Positions 40,422 to 48,824 of a DNA stretch of 64,000 bases are shown here, in pieces. Below the pieces are notes generated by a model. It was not told the DNA's origin. It saw nothing but the letters and a program-made list of their open reading frames with translations, and made no database searches. Every line of letters starts with the position of its first letter. The stretch's first letter is position 1. Made by a program: the position numbers and the translations under genes. Source of the stretch: an uncultured Eubacteriales bacterium (lineage in GTDB: Bacteria > Bacillota > Clostridia > Oscillospirales > Acutalibacteraceae); assembly GCA_902491475.1 (NCBI GenBank), contig CABUHY010000003.1, positions 70,917 through 134,916 on the forward strand. Direction: 5' to 3'.

Positions 40422-41180
40422 ATGAAAAAATTCATTTCATGGAATGTAAACGGAATAAGGGCGGTTATGAACAAGGATTTTATGACCGCATTCAATACTC
40501 TTGACGCCGATATATTCTGCCTGCAGGAGACAAAGGTGCAGCAGGGTCAGATAGATTTTGCTCCCGAGGGTTACCATTGCTATTGGAACTATGCGGAGAA
40601 AAAGGGATATTCGGGTACGGCGATATTCACAAAGGAAGAGCCTATAAGCGTTGAGTACGGAATAAAACAGCCGTTTTATGACAACGAGGGTAGGGTAATA
40701 ACGCTTGAATTTGAAAAGTTTTATTTTATAACCTGCTACACTCCGAACTCGCAGGACGGGCTCAAAAGGCTTGAATACCGTATGTCGTGGGAGGACAAGT
40801 TCAGGGAGTATGTCCTGTCGCTCGACAAGAAAAAGCCCGTTGTTTTCTGCGGAGATTTGAATGTGGCGCATAAGGAAATCGACCTTAAGAATCCGAAAAC
40901 GAACACCAAAAATCCCGGCTTTACCCCCGAGGAAAGGGAAAAGATGACGACAATGCTCGACTGCGGATTTATCGACACCTTCAGATATTTTTATCCCGAC
41001 GCCGAGAATGAATATTCCTGGTGGTCGTACCGTTTCCACGCAAGGGATAAAAATGTCGGATGGCGTATAGACTATTTTATAGCGTCAAAGAAGCTCGAAA
41101 AAAATCTTGCGGGCGCGTCGATACATCAGGAAATTTTCGGAAGCGACCACTGCCCCGTGGAATTGCTTTTGGATATATGA
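40422..41180 (+). CDS. exoA: Exodeoxyribonuclease III / AP endonuclease
   Basis: The 252-residue EEP-fold nuclease for base-excision repair has WNVNGIRAV (residues 5-13), LQETKVQ (Glu metal ligand), FCGDLNVAH (about 143), WRIDYFIAS (about 217) and GSDHCPVEL with the catalytic His near the end. Full length. It is followed by an EamA transporter on the same strand, 33 bases apart. Confidence 0.95.
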   Translation: MKKFISWNVNGIRAVMNKDFMTAFNTLDADIFCLQETKVQQGQIDFAPEGYHCYWNYAEKKGYSGTAIFTKEEPISVEYGIKQPFYDNEGRVITLEFEKFYFITCYTPNSQDGLKRLEYRMSWEDKFREYVLSLDKKKPVVFCGDLNVAHKEIDLKNPKTNTKNPGFTPEEREKMTTMLDCGFIDTFRYFYPDAENEYSWWSYRFHARDKNVGWRIDYFIASKKLEKNLAGASIHQEIFGSDHCPVELLLDI

Positions 41181-41213
41181 CAAGGGCTTTGGCGGTATGA
41201 CGGAGGCGATAAT

Positions 41214-42092
41214 TTGAAAAGTAAATATAAAGGTATAATCCTTATGATAACCTCCGCATTTTCCTTTGCGCTGATGATGACCTTTGTAAGGCTTGCGGGC
41301 GACCTGCCCACGCTTCAGAAGGCGTTTTTCAGGAATGCGGTTGCGGCGCTGTTTGCGCTTGCAGTGCTTCTTAAAGACCCGAGTATGTTCAAAGCGCCGA
41401 GGGAGTCGTATAAATATATGTTCTTCCGCTCGGCGGCGGGAACACTCGGACTTGTGTGCAATTTTTATGCGATAGACCGACTTGTGCTTGCCGACGCATC
41501 GATACTCAATAAGATGTCGCCGTTTTTTGCGATAGTTTTCAGCATTATTATATTAAAGGAAAAGGTAACGCCGTTCCAGATAAGCGCAATAACCGCGGCA
41601 TTCCTCGGCAGTATGCTGATAGTCAAGCCCTCAATGGCAAACGCAGAGCTTTTCCCGGCTCTTATGGGCTTGCTCGGCGGAATAGGAGCGGGTGCCGCCT
41701 ATGCATTTGTCAGAAAAGCGAGTGAAGCGGGGGCAAAAGGACCGTTTATCGTGTTCTTTTTCTCGACCTTTTCCGTAGTCGTCCTGCTTCCGTTCTTTAT
41801 AATAGATTATGTGCCTATGAGCGCAAAACAGTGGCTGTTCCTGATTCTTGCCGGCGCAGGTGCGGCAGGCGGACAGTTTACGATAACCGCCGCATATTCC
41901 TATGCGCCTGCGAGGGAAATATCGGTTTACGATTATTCGCAGATACTTTTTACCTCGGCAATAGGCTATTTTGTGTTCAATCAGGTTCCCGACCTGTTGA
42001 GCTTTGTCGGATATGCGGTAATTATCCTCGCCGCCGTTTTGATGTTCATGTATAACAATAAGCACGAAAAGACAGCAAAACAGAGTGAATAA
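41214..42092 (+). CDS. EamA/DMT-family transporter
   Basis: The 292-residue protein has ten membrane helices in two EamA halves (SAFSFALMMTFVRLAGDLPT near the start; GAAYAFVRKASEAGAKGPFI at the second repeat). It starts at TTG, supported by GGAGG 7 bases upstream. Such transporters export metabolites or amino acids; the substrate is unknown. Possibly read through from exoA. Confidence 0.87.
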   Translation: MKSKYKGIILMITSAFSFALMMTFVRLAGDLPTLQKAFFRNAVAALFALAVLLKDPSMFKAPRESYKYMFFRSAAGTLGLVCNFYAIDRLVLADASILNKMSPFFAIVFSIIILKEKVTPFQISAITAAFLGSMLIVKPSMANAELFPALMGLLGGIGAGAAYAFVRKASEAGAKGPFIVFFFSTFSVVVLLPFFIIDYVPMSAKQWLFLILAGAGAAGGQFTITAAYSYAPAREISVYDYSQILFTSAIGYFVFNQVPDLLSFVGYAVIILAAVLMFMYNNKHEKTAKQSE

Positions 42093-42635
42093 CAAAGAGC
42101 GTCGGCGCACAAATTATAATTTATATCATACCGTAGGGACAGCCCTTGCGGCTGTCCGACATAGGCTCCCTTGTGTAAAGGGAGCTGTCGTCATTTATGA
42201 CGACTGAGGGATTGTTACAAAATCATATAAAAACATTTTTACAATCCCTCCGAGTTGCCTCGCGGCAACCCACCTCCCTTTACACAAGGGAGGCTTAGCT
42301 CTGCAAGCATTTTCATTTGATAGAAGCCGTAGGGACAGGAGCAGCGCCCTTGCGGGCGAGTGAAGAGTGAATAATGAATAGTGAAGAAGTGTGGGTGCTT
42401 CGCACGGCGTCGTTGTTTGCTCCGTATCGTTCGCAACAGCCTTTGGCTATTTCTCATTCACTACGCAACTCCTCCTTTTCCGCAAAAATCACGCTCGGCT
42501 CGCCTGCTCGGTTGTAAACGCCCTCCCGACGGCTCACTGTCGCTACCGACTTTTGCGGATGCCCGAAAACGCAGTGTAGGGCGGGGGCTTGCTCCCGCCG
42601 CTGACAAACATCAAATTATCGTAGGGACAGGGCTC
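42093..42635. repeat. Field of interspersed palindromic repeats, block 1
   Basis: No gene. Units seen: a hairpin GTAGGGACAGCCCTTGCGGC near 42131 (again at 55597), a large inverted pair based on CTCCCTTGTGTAAAGGGAG (42168-42290), CAGCGCCCTTGCGGGCGAG near 42345, the 170-bp repeat at 42391-42560, and a TAGGGCGGGGGCTTGCTCCC hairpin near 42578. The same units recur at 43926-44350 and 55140-55735. Open frames in this block are products of the repeat, not genes. Confidence 0.8.
42391..42560. repeat. 170-bp interspersed repeat, copy 1
   Basis: About 96 percent identical by eye to 55313-55482. It contains a sub-element flanked by near-perfect 12-bp inverted ends, TCCGCAAAAATC (42479-42490) and GACTTTTGCGGA (42548-42559), like a tiny MITE. 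Confidence 0.8.
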
Positions 42636-43925
42636 GTGTCAAGAGAAAGATGGTATACAAAGGGTGTAAGGACATGGTATACAATTTAGAGTTTAGAAAT
42701 TTTGCGGTTAAGAAGTTTACCGTCAATGGAACTGAACTCGGCGATTTTGAAATTACGGTAGCAGGCAATAAAGGAATCCCCAAGGGGATTCGGGCGAAAT
42801 TCTATGTGTTCGTTAATCATAGTTTCACTTAAATATATCTGCCATTTGTCAAAACGCACATAACCCCAACTGTTCACTTTAATAACATGATATTGTCCGC
42901 CGTATTCGTATGGCTTGACGGTATCGTTGTATGTCCTGTTACTTGGTATGTAGACATCAGCAGGACATCTCATACCGAGAGCCTCGTGGGGTCTGAAATT
43001 GTTGTATTTATCTCTCCAAATTTGAAGCTTAATGTTTGCATCGTCAATGTTTTCGATTACCGTATGCTTGAGTAATTCGTTCTTCATTGTACGATGCATT
43101 CTTTCTATTTTGCCTTGCGTCTGTGGGTGCTTGAATCTTCCGTGTATGGGTAAAACATTATGATTCATAAGCCACTTTTCAAATTGAGTAAAGCCTTGAC
43201 GGAAGCCTGCGAATTGAGCACCGTTATCCGATAATACGGATTCGGGCATCCCGTATTCATAAAAAGCCTTTTTGAAAGCAGGTATTACCATATTGGCTGT
43301 AGACAGCCCGGGAGATGTCATGATAAGAAATCTGCTGCAATCATCAAATATATTTAACGGATAACAGTATTTCTTATCAGCCATAAGGAATTCTCCTTTG
43401 AAGTCGGTCTGCCACATCTCATTGCAGTGGTCCTTTTCATACCTGATAAATGGCTTGTGCTTTGCCGACTCTTCGGGTGTAATACAACCGTACCTGTTGA
43501 GAATATTGTTGACTGTTTTTGCACAAGGCATCAAGACTCCTTCGCGTTCCAATATTGCTTTTATCTTTTTAGCTCCCCATGCAGGGTTGTCAATTCGCAT
43601 AGAAATTATCATTTCTTCAATATCCGGCGGCGTCTTGTTTGCAATACAAAACGGTCTTTTATTCTTGTCGGATAACCCTTCGTCTGCTTCATATCTTTCA
43701 ACCCACTTGTATCCCGTTTTTCTTGTTATTCCGAACTCTCGGCACAGTGCGCTGAAGTTATTGCTTCCTTTTGCTGCCTCTGCAAATTCTTTCCTTATTT
43801 CTTCCACAGTTTTTTCCTCCCACGGCATTAAAACACTTCCTTTTTTCTTCGTTTTATTTGCCGTTTATTTTATCAAAAACTGTTTACTATGTCATTACAC
43901 TACCTGTTTACTATCTTATTACACT
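42636..43925 (-). mobile_element. IS481-type insertion sequence
   Basis: One DDE transposase gene, flanked on each side by doubled terminal motifs. Left: GTGTCAAGAG (42636) and GTGTAAGGACATGGTATACA (42664). Right, on the minus strand: GTGTAATAAGATAGTAAACA and GTGTAATGACATAGTAAACA (43924 and about 43902). The flanks are pieces of the repeat GTAGGGACAG...CAGCGCCCTTGCGGG, so it jumped into a repeat copy. Exact ends and target duplication are not certain. Confidence 0.75.
42686..43828 (-). CDS. IS481-family transposase (DDE)
   Basis: The 380-residue protein has an N-terminal HTH (FSALCREFGITRKTGYKWVERY, about 24-45) and an rve integrase core with DDE triad in MWQTDFKGEFL (Asp about 139), VLSDNGAQFAGF (Asp about 199) and TQGKIERMHRTMKNEL (Glu about 236), then a C-terminal SH3-like region. 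The frame is intact, so the element may be active. The ATG is preceded by AGTGTTTTAATG without a strong ribosome site. Confidence 0.9.
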   Translation of the reverse strand: MPWEEKTVEEIRKEFAEAAKGSNNFSALCREFGITRKTGYKWVERYEADEGLSDKNKRPFCIANKTPPDIEEMIISMRIDNPAWGAKKIKAILEREGVLMPCAKTVNNILNRYGCITPEESAKHKPFIRYEKDHCNEMWQTDFKGEFLMADKKYCYPLNIFDDCSRFLIMTSPGLSTANMVIPAFKKAFYEYGMPESVLSDNGAQFAGFRQGFTQFEKWLMNHNVLPIHGRFKHPQTQGKIERMHRTMKNELLKHTVIENIDDANIKLQIWRDKYNNFRPHEALGMRCPADVYIPSNRTYNDTVKPYEYGGQYHVIKVNSWGYVRFDKWQIYLSETMINEHIEFRPNPLGDSFIACYRNFKIAEFSSIDGKLLNRKISKL

Positions 43926-44350
43926 ATACAGCAGCGCCCTTGCGGGCGAGGTAATATGTAATAGTGAAGAGTGAATAGGTGTGGGTGCTTTGCACGGATT
44001 AAAAATTATAACGAACAGGGTAGGGCGGGGGCTTGCTCCCGCCGCTAATATGCATCAAATTTTCGTTATCTCTCCCTCAGTCATTTTTCAAAATTGAAAA
44101 ATGACAGCTCCCTCGTCAGAGGGAGCCTGTGTTTATGCTGAAATTTCAATTTGTTATAAGCTGAAAGCTATTATAAATACGAAAATTTTTTAGGCGGGAG
44201 CAAGCCCCCGCCCTACACGGTTTGATATAAATTTAATCCGTGCGAAGCACCCGCAATTATTCATTTTTCACTCGCCCGCAAGGGCACCGCCCCCGTCCTA
44301 CCCGATATTAAAACGCACAGTTCGTAGGAACAGAGCAACACATCAACCGC
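43926..44350. repeat. Field of interspersed palindromic repeats, block 2
   Basis: No gene. It contains CAGCGCCCTTGCGGGCGAGG and the TAGGGCGGGGGCTTGCTCCC hairpin unit (near 44020), its inverted copy (near 44195-44218), a CTCCCTCAGTC...GAGGGAGCC large palindrome (44070-44130), and an inverted CTCGCCCGCAAGGGC unit (near 44271). Confidence 0.75.
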
Positions 44351-44353
44351 TAA

Positions 44354-44384
44354 AAAAGAGATACCGATAAACGGTATCTCTTTT
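44354..44384 (-). terminator. Terminator of the M23 peptidase gene
   Basis: AAAAGAGATACCG (44354-44366), loop of 5, CGGTATCTCTTTT (44372-44384). Confidence 0.9.
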
Positions 44385-44393
44385 CTGTATGCT

Positions 44394-45107
44394 TTAATTA
44401 AACTCCTCGGGGGTTCTGCCGAGGGCGGTGATGGGGTCGGAATACTCGCCGTTTATAAGCACCTCAAAATGCAGATGCACTCCGTCCGCCGACTCGATAG
44501 GAATTACGGACAGATTACCCACCTTATCGTTTATTTTTACCGTATCGCCCTCGTTGACGGTGCTGCCCTTGCCGAGACCGCAATAACGCACGGTCATACC
44601 CTCGCCGTGGTCGATTTCAACAACCGTTCCCCACAGCGCGTCGTCCTTTACGGAGAGGACAATGCCGTTGTTTACGGCTTTTACGGGGTCACCCGTAGCT
44701 CCCGAAAAGTCAACTCCGTTGTGTACCCGCCAATCCTCCATTGTCTTTGAATACACAAGGTCGGAGAGAGAGGCGTGCTTTGATACGGTGTTGCCGAGCG
44801 GAAGCGAAAAGCTTTCGGCTCTTGTTACCGTCTGGACTGCGGTCGGCGGTTCTGTTTCGGGCTCGTAACGGGTGTCGGGAATGTCGTCCTTAACTTCGTT
44901 TACCTGTTCGTCGGGAATTTGGCTCTGCTCCTCGGTGCTCGGCACGGTAATTTCAAGCGGAACGGTTACGCCGTCCTGCGTGTTCTTTACGGCACGGTAT
45001 GTCGAAACATATGAAGCGGCGCCTGCGGCGGCAAGGCAGACGGTAATGATTGAGTAAAAAGCAAGCCTTCGCTTCTGTTTTTTTGTAAGCGTATTATCAG
45101 TTTTCAT
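44394..45107 (-). CDS. Membrane-anchored M23 (LytM) peptidase, possibly SpoIIQ-like
   Basis: The 237-residue protein has one N-terminal membrane helix (about residues 14-34), a Glu/Pro-rich linker and a C-terminal M23 domain. Zinc ligands are seen in VHNGVDFSGATG (His and Asp) and VHLHFEVLING (His-x-His). Active enzymes cut peptide cross-links in peptidoglycan. Size and a single N-terminal helix fit SpoIIQ of Clostridia, which joins mother cell and forespore with SpoIIIAH. It is monocistronic. The SpoIIQ reading is a suggestion only. Confidence 0.82.
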   Translation of the reverse strand: MKTDNTLTKKQKRRLAFYSIITVCLAAAGAASYVSTYRAVKNTQDGVTVPLEITVPSTEEQSQIPDEQVNEVKDDIPDTRYEPETEPPTAVQTVTRAESFSLPLGNTVSKHASLSDLVYSKTMEDWRVHNGVDFSGATGDPVKAVNNGIVLSVKDDALWGTVVEIDHGEGMTVRYCGLGKGSTVNEGDTVKINDKVGNLSVIPIESADGVHLHFEVLINGEYSDPITALGRTPEEFN

Positions 45108-45384
45108 ATGAAAACACCTCCGATATGAGTGTTCCCATATTTTTCCGAATATATGCGGTTGTGATAAATTTACAGTGAAAAAGAAAAACGACCGATTGCT
45201 CGGTCGTTTTCCTTCAATTTAGGGTTGTTTGAGGAGGGGGTATAAATACTCTGACGGGTTGCGGCCCCCGTTCAAAGTACACTGTAATAATAACGGGCAT
45301 TTGTGAATTGCAAATGAACAAACGGTTAAAATATGACGAATAATTTATTAACAGTCGATAAATTAAATAAATTACCGATAAAAT
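45108..45384. other. Intergenic region between M23 peptidase and lexA
   Basis: No convincing gene. A terminator-like hairpin AAAACGACCG/CGGTCGTTTT (45185-45210) stands between two divergent genes, so some leftward transcript from the lexA side may end there. An inverted repeat CATTTG-N7-CAAATG lies at about 45298-45316. A 28-codon frame (minus strand, about 45300 to 45214) has no ribosome site. Confidence 0.4.
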
Positions 45385-45385
45385 G

Positions 45386-45425
45386 CGAACAAATGTTTGA
45401 CAAACCAGAACATTTGTGCTAATAT
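45386..45425 (+). promoter_or_regulatory. lexA promoter with LexA (SOS) box
   Basis: CGAAC-AAAT-GTTTG (45386-45399) matches the Gram-positive SOS box and overlaps the -35 TTGACA (45397-45402). TAATAT (45420-45425) lies 17 bp downstream. A weaker half-site, AGAACATTTGTGC, sits in the spacer. Autoregulation by LexA is the clear reading. Confidence 0.88.
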
Positions 45426-45471
45426 ACATTATAAGCAGAAGAATATTTCCTAATTTATAAGGAGGTTTGTT

Positions 45472-46068
45472 ATGGCATCCATAAATCAAAAGCAAAAGCA
45501 GATATATGAGTATCTTATGGAGCGCTCACAGGTGAGCAAGGTTCCGCCTACGGTGCGTGAAATTGCCGCCGCGGTAGGGCTCAAATCCCCGTCGTCGGTG
45601 CAGGCTAACCTTGACGCTCTCGAAAAAGCAGGTTATATAGAAAGAGACCCGATGCTCAAGCGTTCGGTGCGTGTCTGCAACGAGCCGCAGAACGACTACA
45701 CACAGGTTCCGCTTGTCGGTACGGTCACCGCAGGTGCGCCTATTCTTGCCGTTGAGCAGATTGAGGGCTATGTTCCCTATATCGGCAGAAGCTCAAGCGA
45801 CAAGCCGCTTTTTGCCCTTAAGGTCAGGGGCGAAAGTATGATAAACGCCGGTATTTTAAGCGGCGATATTGTAATTGTCGAAAAAACGCCCTCTGCGCAA
45901 AACGGAGAAATGGTTGTTGCCCTTATTGAGGACGAGGCTACGGTCAAGACCTTTTATAAGGAAAACGGGCATTTCCGTCTCCAGCCGCAGAACGACGCAT
46001 ATGAGCCGATAATCGTTGACGAGGTCGTTATCCTCGGCAAGGTAGTAGGGCTTATCAGAAATTATTAA
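45472..46068 (+). CDS. lexA: LexA SOS repressor
   Basis: The 198-residue protein has an N-terminal wHTH (QKQIYEYLMERSQVSKVPPTVREIAAAVGL, with SPSSVQANLDALEKAGYI), cleavage site Ala-Gly in TVTAGAPILA (about 81), catalytic Ser in KVRGESMINAGIL (about 121) and Lys in DEATVKTFYKENG (about 159). AAGGAGG precedes the ATG. Monocistronic with a terminator after it. Confidence 0.96.
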   Translation: MASINQKQKQIYEYLMERSQVSKVPPTVREIAAAVGLKSPSSVQANLDALEKAGYIERDPMLKRSVRVCNEPQNDYTQVPLVGTVTAGAPILAVEQIEGYVPYIGRSSSDKPLFALKVRGESMINAGILSGDIVIVEKTPSAQNGEMVVALIEDEATVKTFYKENGHFRLQPQNDAYEPIIVDEVVILGKVVGLIRNY

Positions 46069-46086
46069 GCCTAATAACCGAATAAT

Positions 46087-46125
46087 AAAAGCACATTCAT
46101 TCTTTTCGGAGTGAATGTGCTTTTT
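46087..46125. terminator. Terminator shared by lexA and the radical SAM gene
   Basis: AAAAGCACATTCA (46087-46099) and TGAATGTGCTTTT (46112-46124). Confidence 0.9.
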
Positions 46126-46137
46126 GTGTATTGCGAT

Positions 46138-47601
46138 TTATTCTTTGTCTCTGTTTGCACACTCGGCACAGCAGCCCGTGCAGCCCGCAAACTCTTTTTT
46201 GCCCTCTTCGGTATCTCTGTAATACTGAGTGTGGGTCTCTCTGTGCTTTGTCGAGTTCCAAATTCTTTCCGCCTCGGGAGCCCAAGCCTTTGCGAAATCA
46301 ACGCACTTGTCGCAAAGTTCGTCGACCGATTCCTCATGGAGCAGGTCGGATGAATGAGCGCCGCTCTCCTTAACCATTTTACGCAATGCCTCGGGATTTT
46401 CAAGCATGGGGCAGGGACGGAGATGGTTGTCGTTAAACGGCTGATTTTTATAGTACTGTGTGAACAGCGGAGATTTGAGCGCCTGCATAAGCGTATGCGT
46501 TCTGATGTTCGTATCGGAATAGTGAATGAACACGCAGGGCTCGATGTCGCCTGCGGAGTTGATGTGGAAATAGTTCCTGCCGCCCGCAATACAGCCGCCG
46601 ACATACTCTGCGTCGTTCTGGAAGTCCATAACGAATATCGGCTTACCGGTCTTTGAGTTTCTGACCTTGCGAAGCCATTTGTACATATATTCACGCTGTT
46701 CGGGAGTGGGTATAAGCTCCTTGTCGGCGTCATGACCGACGGGCATATAGTTGAACATAAGCGAATACTTTGCGCCCTTGCCGATTATCATATCGAAGAA
46801 TTCATCCGAAGTGACAAACTCTATATTCTTCCTCGTGTAGCATACGGAAACGCCGAAAAGGCACTTGTTCTTTTTAAGCAGGTCCATAGCCTCTATCGTG
46901 CGCTTGTAAGCTCCGTCGCCGCGCCTCCAGTCGTTCGACTCCTCGGTGCCTTCAAGGCTTAAAGCGAGTGCGATGTTACCGACCTCTTTCATATCGTCGC
47001 AGAATTTCTGGTCAACCAAGGTGGCGTTTGTGTAGATTACAAAGCCTGCGTCCTGATTATTCCTTGCAAGCTCGACAATGTCGTTTTTACGGATAAGCGG
47101 TTCACCGCCCGTAAGCATATAGAAATGTGTGCCCATTTCCTTGCCCTGAGTTACGATTGACTGCATTTCCTCGTTTGTAAGGCTCTGCTTGTGACCGTAT
47201 TCGGCAGCCCAACAGCCCTTGCATTTGAGGTTGCAGGCGCTTGTCGGGTCGAAAAGTATAATGAACGGGATGTTGCAATGATATTTTTCACGGTTGGCAC
47301 GCACCGCCTTTGTGCCGTAAAGACCTGCTTCAACGCCCAACGCCATAGCCATCTCTTCAACGATATTTCTGTCAATATCATTGAACAGACCCAAAACATA
47401 CTGTCTCCAGATATTGTCCTTGTCGGCAGCTGCCTTTTTGAAAGCGTCGAAATTCTGATTTGGGAAAACGCCCTTGAAAATCGAGCTTCCCCTATTTGCA
47501 AGCTTGACAAGGTTCGTGTCGGGGTCCTTGTCGATATATTTCAGCAAATGCTGTAATGTTTTGCGTATAGCGGCTTTTTGAATTGCGTGTGACTGTGCCA
47601 T
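46138..47601 (-). CDS. Radical SAM protein with C-terminal SPASM-like Cys clusters
   Basis: The 487-residue protein has an N-terminal helical region (1-100), the radical SAM cluster motif SACNLKCKGCW (about 117-127), GGEPLIRKND, and C-terminal cysteines CDKCVDF and CTGCCAECANRD plus GGCIAGGRNYFHINSAGDIEPC. These could hold auxiliary 4Fe-4S clusters. Such proteins modify peptides or proteins or act in cofactor assembly. There is no precursor peptide gene beside it, so the substrate is open. It is a stand-alone gene convergent with lexA. Confidence 0.85.
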   Translation of the reverse strand: MAQSHAIQKAAIRKTLQHLLKYIDKDPDTNLVKLANRGSSIFKGVFPNQNFDAFKKAAADKDNIWRQYVLGLFNDIDRNIVEEMAMALGVEAGLYGTKAVRANREKYHCNIPFIILFDPTSACNLKCKGCWAAEYGHKQSLTNEEMQSIVTQGKEMGTHFYMLTGGEPLIRKNDIVELARNNQDAGFVIYTNATLVDQKFCDDMKEVGNIALALSLEGTEESNDWRRGDGAYKRTIEAMDLLKKNKCLFGVSVCYTRKNIEFVTSDEFFDMIIGKGAKYSLMFNYMPVGHDADKELIPTPEQREYMYKWLRKVRNSKTGKPIFVMDFQNDAEYVGGCIAGGRNYFHINSAGDIEPCVFIHYSDTNIRTHTLMQALKSPLFTQYYKNQPFNDNHLRPCPMLENPEALRKMVKESGAHSSDLLHEESVDELCDKCVDFAKAWAPEAERIWNSTKHRETHTQYYRDTEEGKKEFAGCTGCCAECANRDKE

Positions 47602-47773
47602 CTTACTGCATCTCCCATTGGTAATTTACAATATAGTAACATATTTATTTTGCGTTGTAAATGAACAATAGTAACGATTTTAGCGGCGAAATCGGCATTT
47701 TTTTAATAAATTGTGGAAATTCTCACTTCATTGTGATAAAATATTTTATCATCCGATTAAAGGGAGAATTGAC

Positions 47774-48823
47774 ATGAGATTTTTGACCGATTATACTGCG
47801 GTTACATTTACGGGTATTGACAAGACCTTTAATGTGTATTCGACTTTCGTCGAGTTTACAATCCCTGTTGTAGATATAGATGTCAGCATTAAATTCTACG
47901 GCTTGATAATAGCGTTCGGCTTCTTGCTTGCGGTGCTTTTCGGCGGCAGAATGGCATATAAATGGAAAATAGACTTAAACAAGATGCTTGATGTCCTGCT
48001 TTACGGCACTGTCGGCGGAATTGTCGGCGCAAGACTTTATTATGTGCTGTTTGAGTGGGATTATTACAGGAATCATCTTTCCGAAATACCGCAGATATGG
48101 CGGGGCGGACTTGCGATTTACGGCGGACTTATCGGCGCCGTGCTTGTTGCGTACTTTACCTGCCGCAAGATAGATTTGAATTTCCCGAAGCTCCTCGATA
48201 TGTGCGCTATGAGCTTTCTTATCGGGCAGGGAATAGGCAGATGGGGCAATTTTGCCAACCAGGAGGCGTTCGGCACGAACACGAAAATGCCGTGGGGAAT
48301 GTACAGCGAAAAGGTTGCGGATTATCTTACCGCCAATCAGGACTTGTTTGCGGAAAAGGGCATAAGCGTTGACCCGTTGAGCCCCGTGCACCCGACCTTC
48401 CTTTACGAGTCGCTGTGGTGTATTATAGGCTTTTTCATAATTTATTATATATGCCGTAAGCATTACAAATTCGCAGGGCAGCTCATACTCTGCTACGGCG
48501 TTATCTACGGAGCGGAAAGGGCGGTAGTCGAGGGCTTCAGAACGGACAGCCTTTATATCCCCGGTACGGCTGTAAGAATTTCACAGCTTCTTTCGGCAAT
48601 AATTGCGGTGCTTTGCCTTGCGGCGCTTATCGCAAAGTATGCGGAGCTTAAAAAATATCCCAAGCCCTATGACCCCGTTGAGGTTTTGCCTGCGGAGCTT
48701 GACTATGTTGTCAAGGATAAACGCAAGGAAAAGGACGAGGAAAGGGCAAAGGCTAAAAATATAGTTAAATTGCAGCAGAAGAAAAAGAAACAGGAAGAAA
48801 AGGACTTAAAAGGCGGAAAATAA
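47774..48823 (+). CDS. lgt: Prolipoprotein diacylglyceryl transferase
   Basis: The 349-residue membrane enzyme attaches diacylglycerol to lipobox cysteines. Seven helices; signature GQGIGRWGNFANQEAFG (about 155-171), GGLAIYGGLIGAVL with the conserved HGG-like region, and HPTFLYES. The C-terminal 50 residues are a charged Lys/Glu tail, longer than usual. Start ATG 47774 with AGGGAG; an earlier in-frame ATG at 47711 lacks a ribosome site. folD follows after one base. Confidence 0.93.
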   Translation: MRFLTDYTAVTFTGIDKTFNVYSTFVEFTIPVVDIDVSIKFYGLIIAFGFLLAVLFGGRMAYKWKIDLNKMLDVLLYGTVGGIVGARLYYVLFEWDYYRNHLSEIPQIWRGGLAIYGGLIGAVLVAYFTCRKIDLNFPKLLDMCAMSFLIGQGIGRWGNFANQEAFGTNTKMPWGMYSEKVADYLTANQDLFAEKGISVDPLSPVHPTFLYESLWCIIGFFIIYYICRKHYKFAGQLILCYGVIYGAERAVVEGFRTDSLYIPGTAVRISQLLSAIIAVLCLAALIAKYAELKKYPKPYDPVEVLPAELDYVVKDKRKEKDEERAKAKNIVKLQQKKKKQEEKDLKGGK

Positions 48824-48824
48824 A

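Noticed and set aside
42381..42689. Open frame of 102 codons, with a sister frame at 55303-55584
   Set aside because: Both lie in the 170-bp repeat; no ribosome site, no protein-like composition, and the copies agree at DNA level rather than by codon pattern.
45214..45495. 93-codon leftward frame overlapping the lexA start
   Set aside because: It begins inside lexA, crosses the LexA box and has no ribosome site; only the short tail was kept as a weak note.
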